The notes: generated from the sequence alone by a model not told the origin. Counted from the first letter of the stretch, positions 19,012 to 28,611 are shown. The stretch is DNA of 64,000 nt from Streptomyces anulatus (GCF_000721175.1 NZ_JOEZ01000012.1:259040-323039); one strand, 5' to 3'. Program-made: numbers and translations.

Positions 19012-19455
19012 ATGGGATCGGTGCGCAAGGCGAGTGCCTGGCTGGGCCTCGTAGAGGACAACGACGAGCGGTACTACGACGACGAGTACTCCGAGGGTGC
19101 GGAGACCGGTACGGGCAATCAGGCCTGGGTCACCGACCCGCGGGCGCAGGTGGCCGCGGAGGCGGCCGAGGAGCAGGACCGCCGGATCGCCACGGTGACC
19201 CCGGACAGCTTCCGGGACGCACGGGCCATCGGCGAGCTCTTCCGGGACGGCGTCCCGGTGATCGTCAACCTCACGGCCATGGACCCCGCCGACGCCAAGC
19301 GTGTGGTGGACTTCGCCGCCGGGCTGATCTTCGGCCTGCGCGGCTCGATCGACCGGGTGGCCACCCGGGTCTTCCTGCTGTCCCCCGCCGACACCCAGGT
19401 AGTGGCGGGCGAAGCCGGTGGCCGCAAGGCCGACGGCTTCTTCAACCAGAGCTGA
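19012..19455 (+). CDS. SepF-like cell-division protein (SflA/SflB group)
   Basis: A 147-residue SepF-family protein. ATG 19012 is preceded by AGAGGAGG. It starts with an amphipathic membrane-targeting stretch ([12 protein letters not shown]), an acidic linker rich in Asp/Glu/Tyr, and a C-terminal SepF domain (about 60-140: [35 protein letters not shown]). SepF binds FtsZ and anchors it to the membrane. Streptomyces has the dcw-cluster SepF plus two paralogues that affect polarity and division. The absence of dcw genes here and the adjacent acyl-CoA dehydrogenase point to a paralogue, likely SflA. Confidence 0.85.
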   Translation: MGSVRKASAWLGLVEDNDERYYDDEYSEGAETGTGNQAWVTDPRAQVAAEAAEEQDRRIATVTPDSFRDARAIGELFRDGVPVIVNLTAMDPADAKRVVDFAAGLIFGLRGSIDRVATRVFLLSPADTQVVAGEAGGRKADGFFNQS

Positions 19456-19519
19456 GCAGGGCGCTCGCCGGAAAGATCCGGTCAGCGTCTCCGGTCGGCG
19501 CGCCCCTTCGGACGTGCTC

Positions 19520-20752
19520 TCACCGGAAGGCGTCGAGACCGGTGAGCGCCTTGCCCAGTACCAGTTGGTGCATCTCCACGGTTCCCTCGTAGGTGAGCAC
19601 CGACTCCAGATTCGTGGCGTGCCGCATCACCGGGTACTCCAGCGAGATCCCGTTGGCCCCGAGGATCGTGCGTGAGGTGCGGCAGATCTCGATCGCCTCC
19701 CGCACGTTGTTCAGCTTGCCGAAGCTGACCTGCTCCGGCCGGAGCCTGCCGGCGTCCATCCGGCGGCCCAGATGGTGGGCGAGCAGGACGCCCTTGTGCA
19801 GTTCCAGGGCCATGTCCGCCAGCTTGGCCTGGGTGAGCTGGAAGCCGCCGATCGGCCGGCCGAACTGCTCCCGGGTCCTCGCGTAGTCGAGGGCCGACTC
19901 GAAGCTGGCCCGCGCCGCACCCATGGCGCCCCAGACGATGCCGTAGCGCGCGTGGCTCAGACAGCTGAGCGGGCCGCGCAGCCCCCGCGCGTCCGGAAGG
20001 ACCGCGTCGGCCGGCAGCCGCACCTCGTCCATGACCAGCTCGCTGGTGACCGAGGCGCGCAGCGACCACTTGTGGTGGATCTCCGGGGCGGAGAAGCCGG
20101 GGGCGTCGGTCGGTACGACGAAGCCCGAGATGCCCCGGCCGTCCTCGCCCTCGTCGGTCTGTGCCCAGACGACGGCGACCCCGGCGACCGAGCCGTTGGT
20201 GATCCACATCTTGCGGCCGGTGAGGATCCAGTCCTCGCCGTCGCGCTTGGCGTACGTCCGCATCCCGGCCGGGTCGGAGCCGTGGTCGGGCTCGGTCAGA
20301 CCGAAGCAGCCGATGATCTCGCCGGCGGCCATGCCGGGCAGCCACCGCTGCTTCTGCTCCTCGGAGCCGAAGCGGTGGATCGCGTACATCGCGAGCGACC
20401 CCTGTACGGAGACGAGCGAGCGGATCCCGGAGTCGGCGGCCTCCAGCTCCAGGCAGGCGAGCCCGTACTGGACGGCGCTCGCCCCGGCGCAGCCGTAGCC
20501 CTCCAGCGACATGCCGAGCGCGCCGAGCGCGCCGAGCTCGCGGGCCAGCTCGCGGATGCCGGGCAGCTCGCCCTTCTCGTACCACTCGGCGATGTGCGGC
20601 AGGACGCGGTCGGTGGCCCAGGTGCGGACGGTGTCGCGGATCGCGAGGTCGTCGGGGCCGAGCAGGTCGTCGATGCCGAGGGGATCCGAGGCGTCGAACG
20701 GCGGGAGTTTCGACGGCTTCGCGGACTCGGTGCTGGACTCGGTGCTGGACAT
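19520..20752 (-). CDS. acyl-CoA dehydrogenase (glutaryl-CoA dehydrogenase-like)
   Basis: A 410-residue FAD-dependent dehydrogenase oxidising an acyl-CoA to the 2,3-enoyl-CoA. ATG 20752 has GGAGG 7 bp upstream. The FAD/substrate motifs GCFGLTEPDHGSD and KMWITNGS (about residues 145-190) are canonical. The catalytic base lies in TYEGTVEMHQ near the C-terminus, the position used by the glutaryl-CoA and medium-chain branch. The closest family type by sequence feel is glutaryl-CoA dehydrogenase. It is convergent with the SepF-like gene. Confidence 0.88.
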   Translation of the reverse strand: MSSTESSTESAKPSKLPPFDASDPLGIDDLLGPDDLAIRDTVRTWATDRVLPHIAEWYEKGELPGIRELARELGALGALGMSLEGYGCAGASAVQYGLACLELEAADSGIRSLVSVQGSLAMYAIHRFGSEEQKQRWLPGMAAGEIIGCFGLTEPDHGSDPAGMRTYAKRDGEDWILTGRKMWITNGSVAGVAVVWAQTDEGEDGRGISGFVVPTDAPGFSAPEIHHKWSLRASVTSELVMDEVRLPADAVLPDARGLRGPLSCLSHARYGIVWGAMGAARASFESALDYARTREQFGRPIGGFQLTQAKLADMALELHKGVLLAHHLGRRMDAGRLRPEQVSFGKLNNVREAIEICRTSRTILGANGISLEYPVMRHATNLESVLTYEGTVEMHQLVLGKALTGLDAFR

Positions 20753-20854
20753 GAGGGTGCCTCCGGCGGCTCGCACGGTGCTCGGAGGGACCGGGAGACG
20801 CCCGCCCTCCGAAAACTAGCAGTGGTAGTCAGGGCGTCGTGCTGACGTTACGGC

Positions 20855-22606
20855 TCAGTGTGCCGCTCGTCCAGAGCCGGTCGCCTCGGCCGGCTCGCGC
20901 CGCGCGGGCAGTATCGGGCGCGGGGCCGGGCGGGCGGCTTCGGGGGCCTGGTGGCCGGAGGCCGCGGAAGCCGTGATCACGGGGGCCGCGACCTCGAAAG
21001 CCCCGGGTGCGGCGGCATGGGACCCGGCGGCGTCGGGCCCGCTCCGGAGACGGTCCTCCTTCGGCGGGCAGTCCATGACCTTCGGCAGCCGCAGGGCGGC
21101 CAGCGCCCCGAGCAGCAGCAGCCCCGCGCTGACGAAGAGCGTGACGTGGAGTCCGCCGATGAAGGCGTGCCGGGCCGTGGAGCGCAGCAGGTCCCCCATC
21201 GGGCCCCCGAGCTGCGCGGCCACCTGGTAGGCCTCGCCCAGCGAGTGGGAGGCCTCCGCCCCGGCCCGGGCGGGGACGCCCTTCTCGTGCAGGGAGGCGA
21301 GGCCGGGGGCGTAGGCGGCGTTCATGACGCTGCCGAGCAGGGCGATGCCGAGGCCCGCGCCCAGTTGGTAGGAGGTCTCGCCGATCGCCGCCGCGCCGCC
21401 CGCCCGCTCCGGCGGGGCGTCGCTGAGCATCGACTCGTACGCCCCGAAGAGCGTGGTCTGCAGTCCGAAGCCGAGCAGGACGAAGGCGCAGGTCAGCAGC
21501 GCGGGCCGGTCGTGCTGGCCCATCGAGGTGAGCAGCAGCACCGAGGACGCCGTGAGGACGAAGCCCCAGCCGACCATGCGGCGGGGGCCGATGCGCCGCA
21601 GGGTGTACGAGCCGGTGGCGCCCGCGGCCATCGCCGCGAAGGTCAGCGGCAGCAGCCGCAGCCCGGTCTCCAGCGGGCTGAGCCCCAGCACCAGCTGGAG
21701 GTACTGGACGGCGATCAGCTGGAGGCCGACCAGCGCCAGCATGGCGAGCACGATGCAGCCGACGGCGGTGGAGAAGGCCGGGCGGGCGAACATCGCGATG
21801 TCGATCAGGGGATGCCTGCGGCGCCTCTGCCTGCGTACGAAGAAGATCAGCAGTGCGAGTCCGAGGGTCAGCGGGCCCAGCGAGACCGGGTCGAGGAGCC
21901 CCGCGCCGCCGCCCAGGCGCTTGACGCCGAGGACGACGCAGAGCACGCCCGCCGCGGCGGTCAGTGCGCCCAGCACGTCCCACGGGCCGTCGCCGCCGCC
22001 GCGCGACTCGGGCAGCAGCCAGCGGCCCAGCGGCAGGATCACGGCCATCAGCGGGATGTTGATCAGGAAGACCGAGCCCCACCAGTAGTGCTCGACGAGG
22101 AAGCCGCCGACGACCGGTCCGGTGGCGGCGCCGACCGCGGCGACCGCGGTCCACACGCCGATGGCGAGCGCCCGCTCCCGGCGGTCGGGGAAGACCTGGC
22201 GCAGGATCGACAGCGTGGCGGGCATGATCATCGCGCCGCCGACGCCGAGGAGGGCGCGGGCCGCGATCAGGACGGCGGCTGTGTCGGCCGTGGCGGCGAG
22301 CGCGGAGGCGACGCCGAACAGCGCGTAGCCGAGGAGCAGTACGCGTCGTCTGCCGATCCGGTCACCCAGCGTGCCGAAGAGGATGAGCAGCGAGGCGCAG
22401 ACGAGGGGGTAGGCGTCGACGATCCAGAGGAGGGCCGTGCCGCTCGGGCGCAGGTCCTCGGTGACGGCCGGAACGGCGACGTGCAGCACGGTCGCGTCGA
22501 GGGCGACGACCAGGAGACTGAGGCAGAGGACCACGAGGACGACCCAGCGGTTGGCGTCGTCGGCGGCTTTGCGCAGCCGGACCCCGGCCGTGGTCGTCCC
22601 GGACAT
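20855..22606 (-). CDS. MFS multidrug transporter, DHA2 (14-helix) family
   Basis: A 583-residue proton-coupled exporter. ATG 22606 has GGAGG upstream. Features include the DHA2 helix-1 motif ALDATVLHVAVP, motif A GDRIGRRRVLL (about residue 83), motif C-like GAATGPVVGGFL in helix 5, and about 14 hydrophobic helices, followed by a disordered Ala/Pro/Arg-rich tail of about 90 residues. Likely exports drugs or a secondary metabolite. No TetR/MarR regulator is adjacent. Confidence 0.9.
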   Translation of the reverse strand: MSGTTTAGVRLRKAADDANRWVVLVVLCLSLLVVALDATVLHVAVPAVTEDLRPSGTALLWIVDAYPLVCASLLILFGTLGDRIGRRRVLLLGYALFGVASALAATADTAAVLIAARALLGVGGAMIMPATLSILRQVFPDRRERALAIGVWTAVAAVGAATGPVVGGFLVEHYWWGSVFLINIPLMAVILPLGRWLLPESRGGGDGPWDVLGALTAAAGVLCVVLGVKRLGGGAGLLDPVSLGPLTLGLALLIFFVRRQRRRRHPLIDIAMFARPAFSTAVGCIVLAMLALVGLQLIAVQYLQLVLGLSPLETGLRLLPLTFAAMAAGATGSYTLRRIGPRRMVGWGFVLTASSVLLLTSMGQHDRPALLTCAFVLLGFGLQTTLFGAYESMLSDAPPERAGGAAAIGETSYQLGAGLGIALLGSVMNAAYAPGLASLHEKGVPARAGAEASHSLGEAYQVAAQLGGPMGDLLRSTARHAFIGGLHVTLFVSAGLLLLGALAALRLPKVMDCPPKEDRLRSGPDAAGSHAAAPGAFEVAAPVITASAASGHQAPEAARPAPRPILPARREPAEATGSGRAAH

Positions 22607-23104
22607 CTGCGTACCTCCCGATGAGTCCCTCGCGCTCGGCGGACCGACGGTGACGTGGGGTGTGCGTCCCTCGGGCCCGGCATCGGCGGGCGAGTGATCC
22701 GTCAGCGTACGCGAGTTCGGTGTGGTCAGACGTGGTCCACGTCATACCCCGGTCCGCCGCACAGTGTGGCGTACGCCATTCCGGGCCGGGTCGGGGGCTC
22801 CCGTCCGAGGGGCCGCGGAGCTCCGTCGGGGCGGGGGTCCGGGCGCTCGGGGCGGGACGCGGCGCGACGGCGTGCGCCTCCCCCGAATGGCGGGATCAAT
22901 TGCCGCGGATTCCCGTGCGGCCCCTTTTTCGAGAGATCAAACACGCTTGCGATCGGAACCGGCGGACTATTGGGCGCAAGATCACGGAGATTCTTCGGCG
23001 GGCCCGGAAAAGACGCCGTTCCGAGACAAAGTCCACATCACATCGTCATCACAAAGAGCCCGGATTGGCCTGCTCACACACTCACTCGCTGTAACGTCGA
23101 TTGG
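22607..23104. other. divergent intergenic region, MFS / PAP2-like
   Basis: 498 bp without a convincing gene. The right half (about 22890-23100) is AT-richer than its surroundings and should hold the promoter of the PAP2-like gene. No operator symmetry was found. Confidence 0.4.
23092..23097 (+). promoter_or_regulatory. candidate -10 box for a leaderless transcript
   Basis: TAACGT ends 8 bp before the GTG at 23105, with no ribosome-binding site between, so transcription could start at or next to the start codon. No clear -35 was seen. Confidence 0.3.
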
Positions 23105-24130
23105 GTGCGTACCGACATCTTTGCCCGGCTGGACCGGGAGCCGGAACCGCCGAAGATAGAGGCACCGCGGATGAGCCGTCACCGCATCGCCCTCTTCGGC
23201 GGGACGTTGGCGTTCTATCTCGCCATCGTCTGGGCGGTGCTGATCACGTCCTGGCTGGTGGCCCTGGACTGGAAGGTCATGCTGTTCCGGCCCTACCAGC
23301 AGTGGCCCGAACTCCACGCCTTCCTGGACTACTACGTCGTGCTCGGCCAGCGCGGCCCCACGGCGGTGATGGTCGCCTGCTGGCTGGGCTGGCGCTCCTG
23401 GCGTCAGCACACGCTCCGGCCGCTGCTGGTCCTCGGCACGTCCCTGCTGCTGCTCAATGTGACGGTGGGCGCGGTCAAGCTGGGGCTCGGACGTCTGGGC
23501 CCGCACTACGCGACCCAGATCGGCTCGGCCGAGATGTTCGCCGGCGGCGATATATTCCCTTCCGGGCACACCGCGAACGCCGTCGTGACCTGGGGAATCC
23601 TCGCCTATCTGGCCACCACGCCACGCGCCAGGCGCTATCTGTCGGCGGTGTCGGCGACGGTCTCGCTGGGCGTCGGCCTGACCACCGTGTACATCGGTAC
23701 GCACTGGCTGAGCGATGTCGTGCTGGGCTGGGCGGCCGGGCTGCTCATCCTGCTGGCGCTACCCTGGTTCGAGCCGCTGATCGCCCGGACCGAGGCCTGG
23801 ATCTTCGCGATGCGCGAGCGGTTGCGGGAGCGTCGCGGCGACGCCCGTCCGGCGACCGTGACCGGGGCGGAGGCCGGGCCGCAGCCGGTGCTGCTGCCGC
23901 AGTCGATGGCCACCGACGGCCTCACCGCCGAGGCGGTGACCGCCCCGGTCGAGCCGGTGCTCCCCGCCGGACATCCGGCGGCGGGCGCCAGAGCGCGGGC
24001 CCACGGGGGGCACCCGGCGCGTCCGGGCGGGATGCCGGTCGCCCCGGCGGGCGTCCGCCGTCCGCCGCCGCACACCGAGCGCGGCCCGCGCGCCGCCGGC
24101 AGCCCGGCCCGCCCGATGTCCGGCGGCTGA
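23105..24130 (+). CDS. PAP2-superfamily membrane protein with altered phosphatase motifs
   Basis: A 341-residue membrane protein from GTG 23105; ATG 23171 is an alternative start. About six helices precede a Pro/Arg-rich tail of roughly 110 residues. The central PAP2 motif FPSGHTAN is intact, as are His and Asp of the third motif (THWLSD). The first motif ends LGP where RP is expected, and the third begins TT where SR is expected, so both catalytic arginines seem replaced. It may still bind lipid phosphates; phosphatase activity is doubtful. It is followed by a very strong terminator. Confidence 0.8.
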   Translation: MRTDIFARLDREPEPPKIEAPRMSRHRIALFGGTLAFYLAIVWAVLITSWLVALDWKVMLFRPYQQWPELHAFLDYYVVLGQRGPTAVMVACWLGWRSWRQHTLRPLLVLGTSLLLLNVTVGAVKLGLGRLGPHYATQIGSAEMFAGGDIFPSGHTANAVVTWGILAYLATTPRARRYLSAVSATVSLGVGLTTVYIGTHWLSDVVLGWAAGLLILLALPWFEPLIARTEAWIFAMRERLRERRGDARPATVTGAEAGPQPVLLPQSMATDGLTAEAVTAPVEPVLPAGHPAAGARARAHGGHPARPGGMPVAPAGVRRPPPHTERGPRAAGSPARPMSGG

Positions 24131-24160
24131 CCACACCGCTCCCCCGGAACCACGGGGATG

Positions 24161-24208
24161 CCCGACGGCCGAAGGCCCCGACCGCGGTCGGGGCCTTCGG
24201 CCGTCGGG
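24161..24208. terminator. 23-bp perfect-stem bidirectional terminator
   Basis: Arms 24161-24183 and 24186-24208 are perfectly complementary around a 2-nt centre, between the convergent PAP2-like and I78-type genes. Confidence 0.9.
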
Positions 24209-24231
24209 GGCACCCTGGTGCGGCCTGCGGG

Positions 24232-24447
24232 TCAGCCCACCCAGCAGCGCGTCACGGTGCCGTCCTCGACCTGGAAGTTGATGCGGCCGTGGCGGAACTC
24301 CATGGTGAGGAAGGTGCCCGGGGGAACGGCCCGGACCGTGTCCCAGCCGCGGCTCCTGGCCTGCCGCTCGGCGGCGTCGACGGCGAGGCCGACGTACGAC
24401 TCGGCGGCGTCGTCCGGCTGTGCTGGAGGGGTCGGTAGAGATGCCAT
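24232..24447 (-). CDS. I78-family peptidase inhibitor-like protein
   Basis: A 71-residue protein starting MASLPTPPAQ at ATG 24447 (GAAGG site). The pattern AERQARSRGWDTVRAV, then GTFLTMEFRHGRINFQV, ending VTRCWVG resembles the I78 / potato-inhibitor-like fold of small secreted or cytoplasmic inhibitors, where the C-terminal Cys-containing strand is conserved. There is no signal peptide and only one Cys. Inhibitory activity is family-level inference. Confidence 0.7.
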   Translation of the reverse strand: MASLPTPPAQPDDAAESYVGLAVDAAERQARSRGWDTVRAVPPGTFLTMEFRHGRINFQVEDGTVTRCWVG

Positions 24448-24835
24448 GCCTTCACCGTAGGCGGCCCCGGACCGTGACGGAAGGCCGGACCGGAACGGGC
24501 TTCCCCTGCATCTCCACATGCCGTGGCGGTCACGCTTGTGTCACAGGATCCCCACACACGTATACGCGTTTCCATGCGTTTCCATTCACTCGAACGGCCC
24601 GGCCGGAAGCATCTGTACGCAATAACCGAGAACCCCGTTCACCGGCGTGACGGGGGTACCGGAAACCTTCCGGAATCACGGGGCGACCTGCCTCTTCTGC
24701 CATCGCGGTGAGTACCGCCCTAAGGGCCGGGACACCGGAATTTCCCGCACCCTTAAACCGGCCTTTCCTTTCGTTACGTTTCCCTCACGCCGCCCGCCGG
24801 ACGGGGTGAGGGGGAACATCTCACGGGACGGAGTC
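24448..24835. other. intergenic region
   Basis: 388 bp between the I78-type gene and the end of the WYL regulator. It is lower in GC than its neighbours and contains a short tandem GCGTTTCCAT pair near 24570-24590. No gene or RNA was recognised. Confidence 0.4.
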
Positions 24836-25801
24836 TCACGGTCCCTCGAGCGCACGCGTGAGCCGGTCCCGCGCCTCCCGCAGGACCTCGGACAGCTCGG
24901 GCGGCTCGATCACCTCGAAATCGATCCCCATCATCAGCACATGGATCACCAGCACGGTGAGGTCCGGCGCACCCGCGGTCAGCCGGCAGGTGTCGTCGTC
25001 CACGGCCTCCAGCACCCCAGCGGACGGCGACACCCGCCGGGCGGCCTCCGCGAGCGGGGCCTTCAGAAGGATCACGGACCGGGCCGCGTACGCCGAGACC
25101 GCGACGCCCCGGGAGACGTACGCCGCCAGATCCTCAGCGGGCGGGGTGCGCGGGGCGAAACGAGGGCCGTGCGGCGGGGTCGGGGTGATCCGGTCCACCC
25201 GGAACGTGCGCCAGTCCGCCCGCTCCAGGTCCCAGGCCACCAGATACCAGCGGCGCTCGGTGCAGACGAGCCGGTGCGGTTCGACCGTACGGCGCGAGAG
25301 CTCCCCGCCGTGGGACCGGTAGGCGAACCGGAGCTGCTCGGCGTCCCGGCAGGCGCCCGCCAGCTCGGTGAGCACACCGGGGTCGACTGCGGAGTCCTCC
25401 GGGCCGCGCAGCATCGGCACGGTGAACGCGCCGAGGGCGCTCACCCTTCGGCGCAGCCGGTTCGGCAGCACCTGTTCGAGCTTGGCCAGCGCGCGTACGG
25501 AGGTCTCGCCGATGCCCTCGATGCCTTGCCCGGCGGCCGTGCGCAGACCGACGGCGACCGCGACGGCCTCCTCGTCGTCCAGCAGCAGCGGCGGCAGCTC
25601 GGCGCCCGCCCCGAGCTGGTAGCCGCCGCCGGTTCCACGGCTGGCGTTCACCGGGTAGCCGAGATCGCGCAGCTTGTCGACGTCCCGGCGGACGGTGCGC
25701 GGAGTGACGCCGAGCCGGTCGGCCAGATCGGCGCCGGACCAGTCCCGGTGGGCCTGCAGCAGTGAGAGCAGGCGCAGCAGTCGTGCCGAGGTCTCCAACA
25801 T
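24836..25801 (-). CDS. HTH/WYL-domain transcriptional regulator
   Basis: A 321-residue regulator from ATG 25801. An N-terminal winged helix (about 1-60, WSGADLADRLGVTPRTVRRD) of the HTH_11 type is followed by a WYL domain (about 140-220; RLVCTERRWYLVAWDLER carries the family WYL-like core) and a C-terminal WCX-type region. WYL proteins sense ligands, often nucleic acids, and many control defence or DNA-damage genes. No target gene is adjacent, so the regulon is unknown. The ribosome-binding site is weak. Confidence 0.88.
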   Translation of the reverse strand: MLETSARLLRLLSLLQAHRDWSGADLADRLGVTPRTVRRDVDKLRDLGYPVNASRGTGGGYQLGAGAELPPLLLDDEEAVAVAVGLRTAAGQGIEGIGETSVRALAKLEQVLPNRLRRRVSALGAFTVPMLRGPEDSAVDPGVLTELAGACRDAEQLRFAYRSHGGELSRRTVEPHRLVCTERRWYLVAWDLERADWRTFRVDRITPTPPHGPRFAPRTPPAEDLAAYVSRGVAVSAYAARSVILLKAPLAEAARRVSPSAGVLEAVDDDTCRLTAGAPDLTVLVIHVLMMGIDFEVIEPPELSEVLREARDRLTRALEGP

Positions 25802-25949
25802 GCGGGCGAGTCTGCCAGGGACAGCGGACAGCATCTGTCCGCTGCCCCGGAATCCCTCTCACCCGGGCATCCCTGTCCGCTGTCCCGTCGTCTCCCCCGT
25901 CATCTCTCCCGGCCGGATCGGCGGCGCGGCCGGGAGAGGACGGGAGGGG

Positions 25950-27233
25950 TCACGCGGGCTTCCCCTTGCGGAGCACGTCGGCGACCTTGTAGCGCAGGGC
26001 GTAGGCCCCGTCGAGGACGCCGCCCCGGGTGCGGTGCAGGGCGGTGCGCAGGGCGCTGTGGCCGCTCCCCTGGGTGCCTCGGGCGACCAGCTCGGCGAAC
26101 AGGCTCTCGTGGCGCTCGGCGATCCGCGCCGGGTCGAAGCGGGCCGAGGCGCTCAGCGCGGCCCCGCCCATCCGGTGGCGCAGTTCGTCGTCCTCGATCA
26201 GCTGGAGCAGCGCGGCGGCGATCGCGTCCGGGTCGCCGACCGGCACCAGGCGCCCGTCGACGCCGTCCTCGATGATCTCGGCCGGCCCGTGCGGGCAGTT
26301 CGTGGCGACGACCGGCAGACCGCCGCGCATCGCCTCGACGATCGTCATGCCGAAGGACTCGCGGTCCGAAGTGACGGCGGCGATCGACCCCTTGGGCCAC
26401 TCGGCCTCCATCGGGTTGACCGACCCCATCAGGAACACCTTCTCGTGCAGGCCCAGTTCGTCGATGAGGGTGCGCAGCGCCGCCTGTTCGTTGCCGGTCG
26501 CGTCCCCGCCGCCGTAGATGCGCAGCCGCCAGTCCGGGCGGGCCGCGGAAACCTGGGCGAAGGCCCGCACGAGGAGGTCGTAGCGCTTGACCCGGTGCAG
26601 CCGGCCCGCCGCGACGACCCACTTCAGGTCGCCGCCCGCGGGCGGACCGGCGGGCTCGGGCACGGCGTTGGGGATGGTCTCGATCCGCAGGCCCGGCAGC
26701 TTCAGCCGGCTGCGGTAGTCGTCCGCGTCGGCACGGGTGACGGTGGTCAGCGCGTCGAGCAGCGTGTACCGGTGGGCGATCTCGCGGCGCAGCCGGTAGC
26801 TGTGGCTGTCGAGCGTCAGGTGCTCCTGCCCGACGCGCACCGGTCCGCGGCGGGTCTGCCTGCTCAGGTGCACGTTGAGGCCGGGGCGGGTGCCGACGAC
26901 GACGTCCGCCTCGATGCCCCGGAGATGGGCGGCGACACGGGCGTCGGTGAGCCTGCTGTACTGCTTGTGCCTGCTGTCCCCGCGCGGGAACACCACGGCG
27001 GGCCGGGCGTGTTCGGCGTCGCCGCCGTCGTACGTCGCGCTCTTCTTCCGCAGGTCGACGAGGTGACGCATCGTCACACCCTCGGGTGCGCCGAGGACGG
27101 GGGCGTCACGGTGCCGGAAGACGGACACGATCTCGACGTCGTGGTGCTCGGCGAGCGTACGGGCGAGCGTGAACGTCGTCCGGATGGTTCCTCCGATTCC
27201 ATAGGCATTGTGCAGTAGAAAAGAAATATGCAT
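25950..27233 (-). CDS. GT4-family glycosyltransferase
   Basis: A 427-residue retaining glycosyltransferase from ATG 27233. An N-terminal GT-B domain starts HISFLLHNAYGIGGT. The C-terminal domain carries VAAGRLHRVKRYDLLVRAF and the nucleotide-sugar E-x7-E motif in ESFGMTIVEAMRGGLP. Acceptor and sugar are unknown; cell-surface glycan or a glycopolymer is a guess. The first codons are unusually AT-rich, common at Streptomyces translation starts. It is monocistronic as seen here. Confidence 0.88.
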   Translation of the reverse strand: MHISFLLHNAYGIGGTIRTTFTLARTLAEHHDVEIVSVFRHRDAPVLGAPEGVTMRHLVDLRKKSATYDGGDAEHARPAVVFPRGDSRHKQYSRLTDARVAAHLRGIEADVVVGTRPGLNVHLSRQTRRGPVRVGQEHLTLDSHSYRLRREIAHRYTLLDALTTVTRADADDYRSRLKLPGLRIETIPNAVPEPAGPPAGGDLKWVVAAGRLHRVKRYDLLVRAFAQVSAARPDWRLRIYGGGDATGNEQAALRTLIDELGLHEKVFLMGSVNPMEAEWPKGSIAAVTSDRESFGMTIVEAMRGGLPVVATNCPHGPAEIIEDGVDGRLVPVGDPDAIAAALLQLIEDDELRHRMGGAALSASARFDPARIAERHESLFAELVARGTQGSGHSALRTALHRTRGGVLDGAYALRYKVADVLRKGKPA

Positions 27234-27739
27234 GGTGTCGCTGTTTCCCCCTGTCGACCCGGCCTGTCAGGACCGTACTTCCGGGCGGATTTCCGCCCGG
27301 ATTGCACCGGGAATCCCGGAGCATCCGAAAAAGCGCGCACGGGATCCCCGTTCCGCCGCCGGAACCCCCACTGACCTGCGGTTTCCGGAATCTGCTGATC
27401 CGGATGGCCGCGGGGCCCGGAAGTGACGGGACCGCGTCCGCGGGCCACCGGTGCGGTAAACCAGTCACCTGCCCGCCATCCGTTGGCCAACGCTTTCCTT
27501 CGAGCTTGACGTAGGGCAATGCCAGTAGGTTGCCTGCGTCCGGGCAAAACTTCCCGGAGGGACGCGACAGCCGTACGCCGAACGCGCGGAACCCCGTACG
27601 TCGACTGCTCGACGTACCGACGTGTCGACCTGTTCCCCACTTCCGTCCGCCCCGGTGCGTGACCCCGGCCACGGATCCCGCGTTGTCTCTTCATGAGCCG
27701 GGAACCACCCGGCCCACGCACCGAGTTCGAGGAGCCCCC
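27234..27739. other. divergent intergenic region
   Basis: 506 bp between the GT4 gene and the unknown gene at 27740. It holds a palindrome CGTTGGCCAACG at 27481-27492, a TTGACG hexamer at 27506-27511 and the inverted repeat at 27596-27617. No gene was recognised. Confidence 0.45.
27596..27617. promoter_or_regulatory. inverted repeat GTACGTCGA / TCGACGTAC
   Basis: Perfect 9-bp arms (27596-27604, 27609-27617) with a 4-bp spacer, 123 bp upstream of the GTG at 27740. It could be an operator or an RNA hairpin in the leader; nothing seen decides between them. Confidence 0.4.
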
Positions 27740-28522
27740 GTGCCGCGCATGCTCGACGTCAGTCAGGACGTACGTGCCGAGATCGGCGACGACGAAGCCG
27801 ACCGGCTGCTCGTCGGCGACAACGCCCCGGGCAGTTACGACTGCACCTCCTGCCGCACCCCCGGCGACTCCGACCAGGAACGCACCAGCACGGTGCTGTT
27901 CATCGGCGACGAGACCGCCGTCCTCGCGTTCGCCCACGCGACGTGCATCCCCTCGCAGGTCGTCAAGGTCGCGGAGGACCAGCTCCAGGGCGCGGTGCGC
28001 AGCATCACCGGCAGCGAGCAGAAGAATACGGAGGGGCTCATGCCCGAACAGGCCGTCCTCGGCATCACCAGCGGACTCGTCCTCATCGAGGACGATCTCC
28101 GCCCGGCCCTGGTCGTCGAACCGACCGGCCCGGTCGCCCGGCCCGGCACCGACGGCAGCGGGGGCGACGAGTTCCTCCAGCTGCTGCTGGAGCAGGGCTT
28201 CCGTCCCGCCCCCGACCTGAACCGGCTGCCGGAGGTCCTTGCCGGCTGGTCCGTGCTACTGGCAGTGGGCCAGCTGCACGCCGTGCTGCAGCCGAGCGCC
28301 GGTGGCGGCAACCCGGTCGCCTGGTGGCAGGCCCACCAGCCGCTCCAGGTGACCGACGGTTGGCGGGCCGCGGTCAGCAAGTCGCAGACGGTCCTCGTCT
28401 TCGCCGCCCCGGCCGGCACCATCGGCCAGCAGCCGCGCGAGGACCTGCTCCGGGACGCACTGGAGAAGGCCGCGGTCAACGGTCTCCTGGTCGCCGCCTC
28501 GATGCCGCTGGCCGGGACCTGA
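27740..28522 (+). CDS. conserved protein of unknown function
   Basis: A 260-residue soluble protein. GTG 27740 is preceded by GAGGAG (spacing 5), giving MPRMLDVSQDV. Residues 38-55 contain a CTSCR pair and a later ATCIPS, possibly a small metal site. The C-terminal half has an LLLEQGFRPAPDL segment and a Trp-rich stretch (AWWQAHQP). Not recognised as a named family. It is followed by another unknown gene on the same strand. Confidence 0.65.
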   Translation: MPRMLDVSQDVRAEIGDDEADRLLVGDNAPGSYDCTSCRTPGDSDQERTSTVLFIGDETAVLAFAHATCIPSQVVKVAEDQLQGAVRSITGSEQKNTEGLMPEQAVLGITSGLVLIEDDLRPALVVEPTGPVARPGTDGSGGDEFLQLLLEQGFRPAPDLNRLPEVLAGWSVLLAVGQLHAVLQPSAGGGNPVAWWQAHQPLQVTDGWRAAVSKSQTVLVFAAPAGTIGQQPREDLLRDALEKAAVNGLLVAASMPLAGT

Positions 28523-28611
28523 GCATGTCCGCCCAGCTCGGGCACCCTCGCCGAACAGCGTTTTCTCCGGCGGGGCCGCATCCGACGGGCGGTGAGGTCG
28601 TTGGCACCTAC

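Noticed and set aside
27506..27531. TTGACG with TAGGTT as a sigma-70-type promoter
   Set aside because: The spacer is only 14 bp, too short for a standard promoter.
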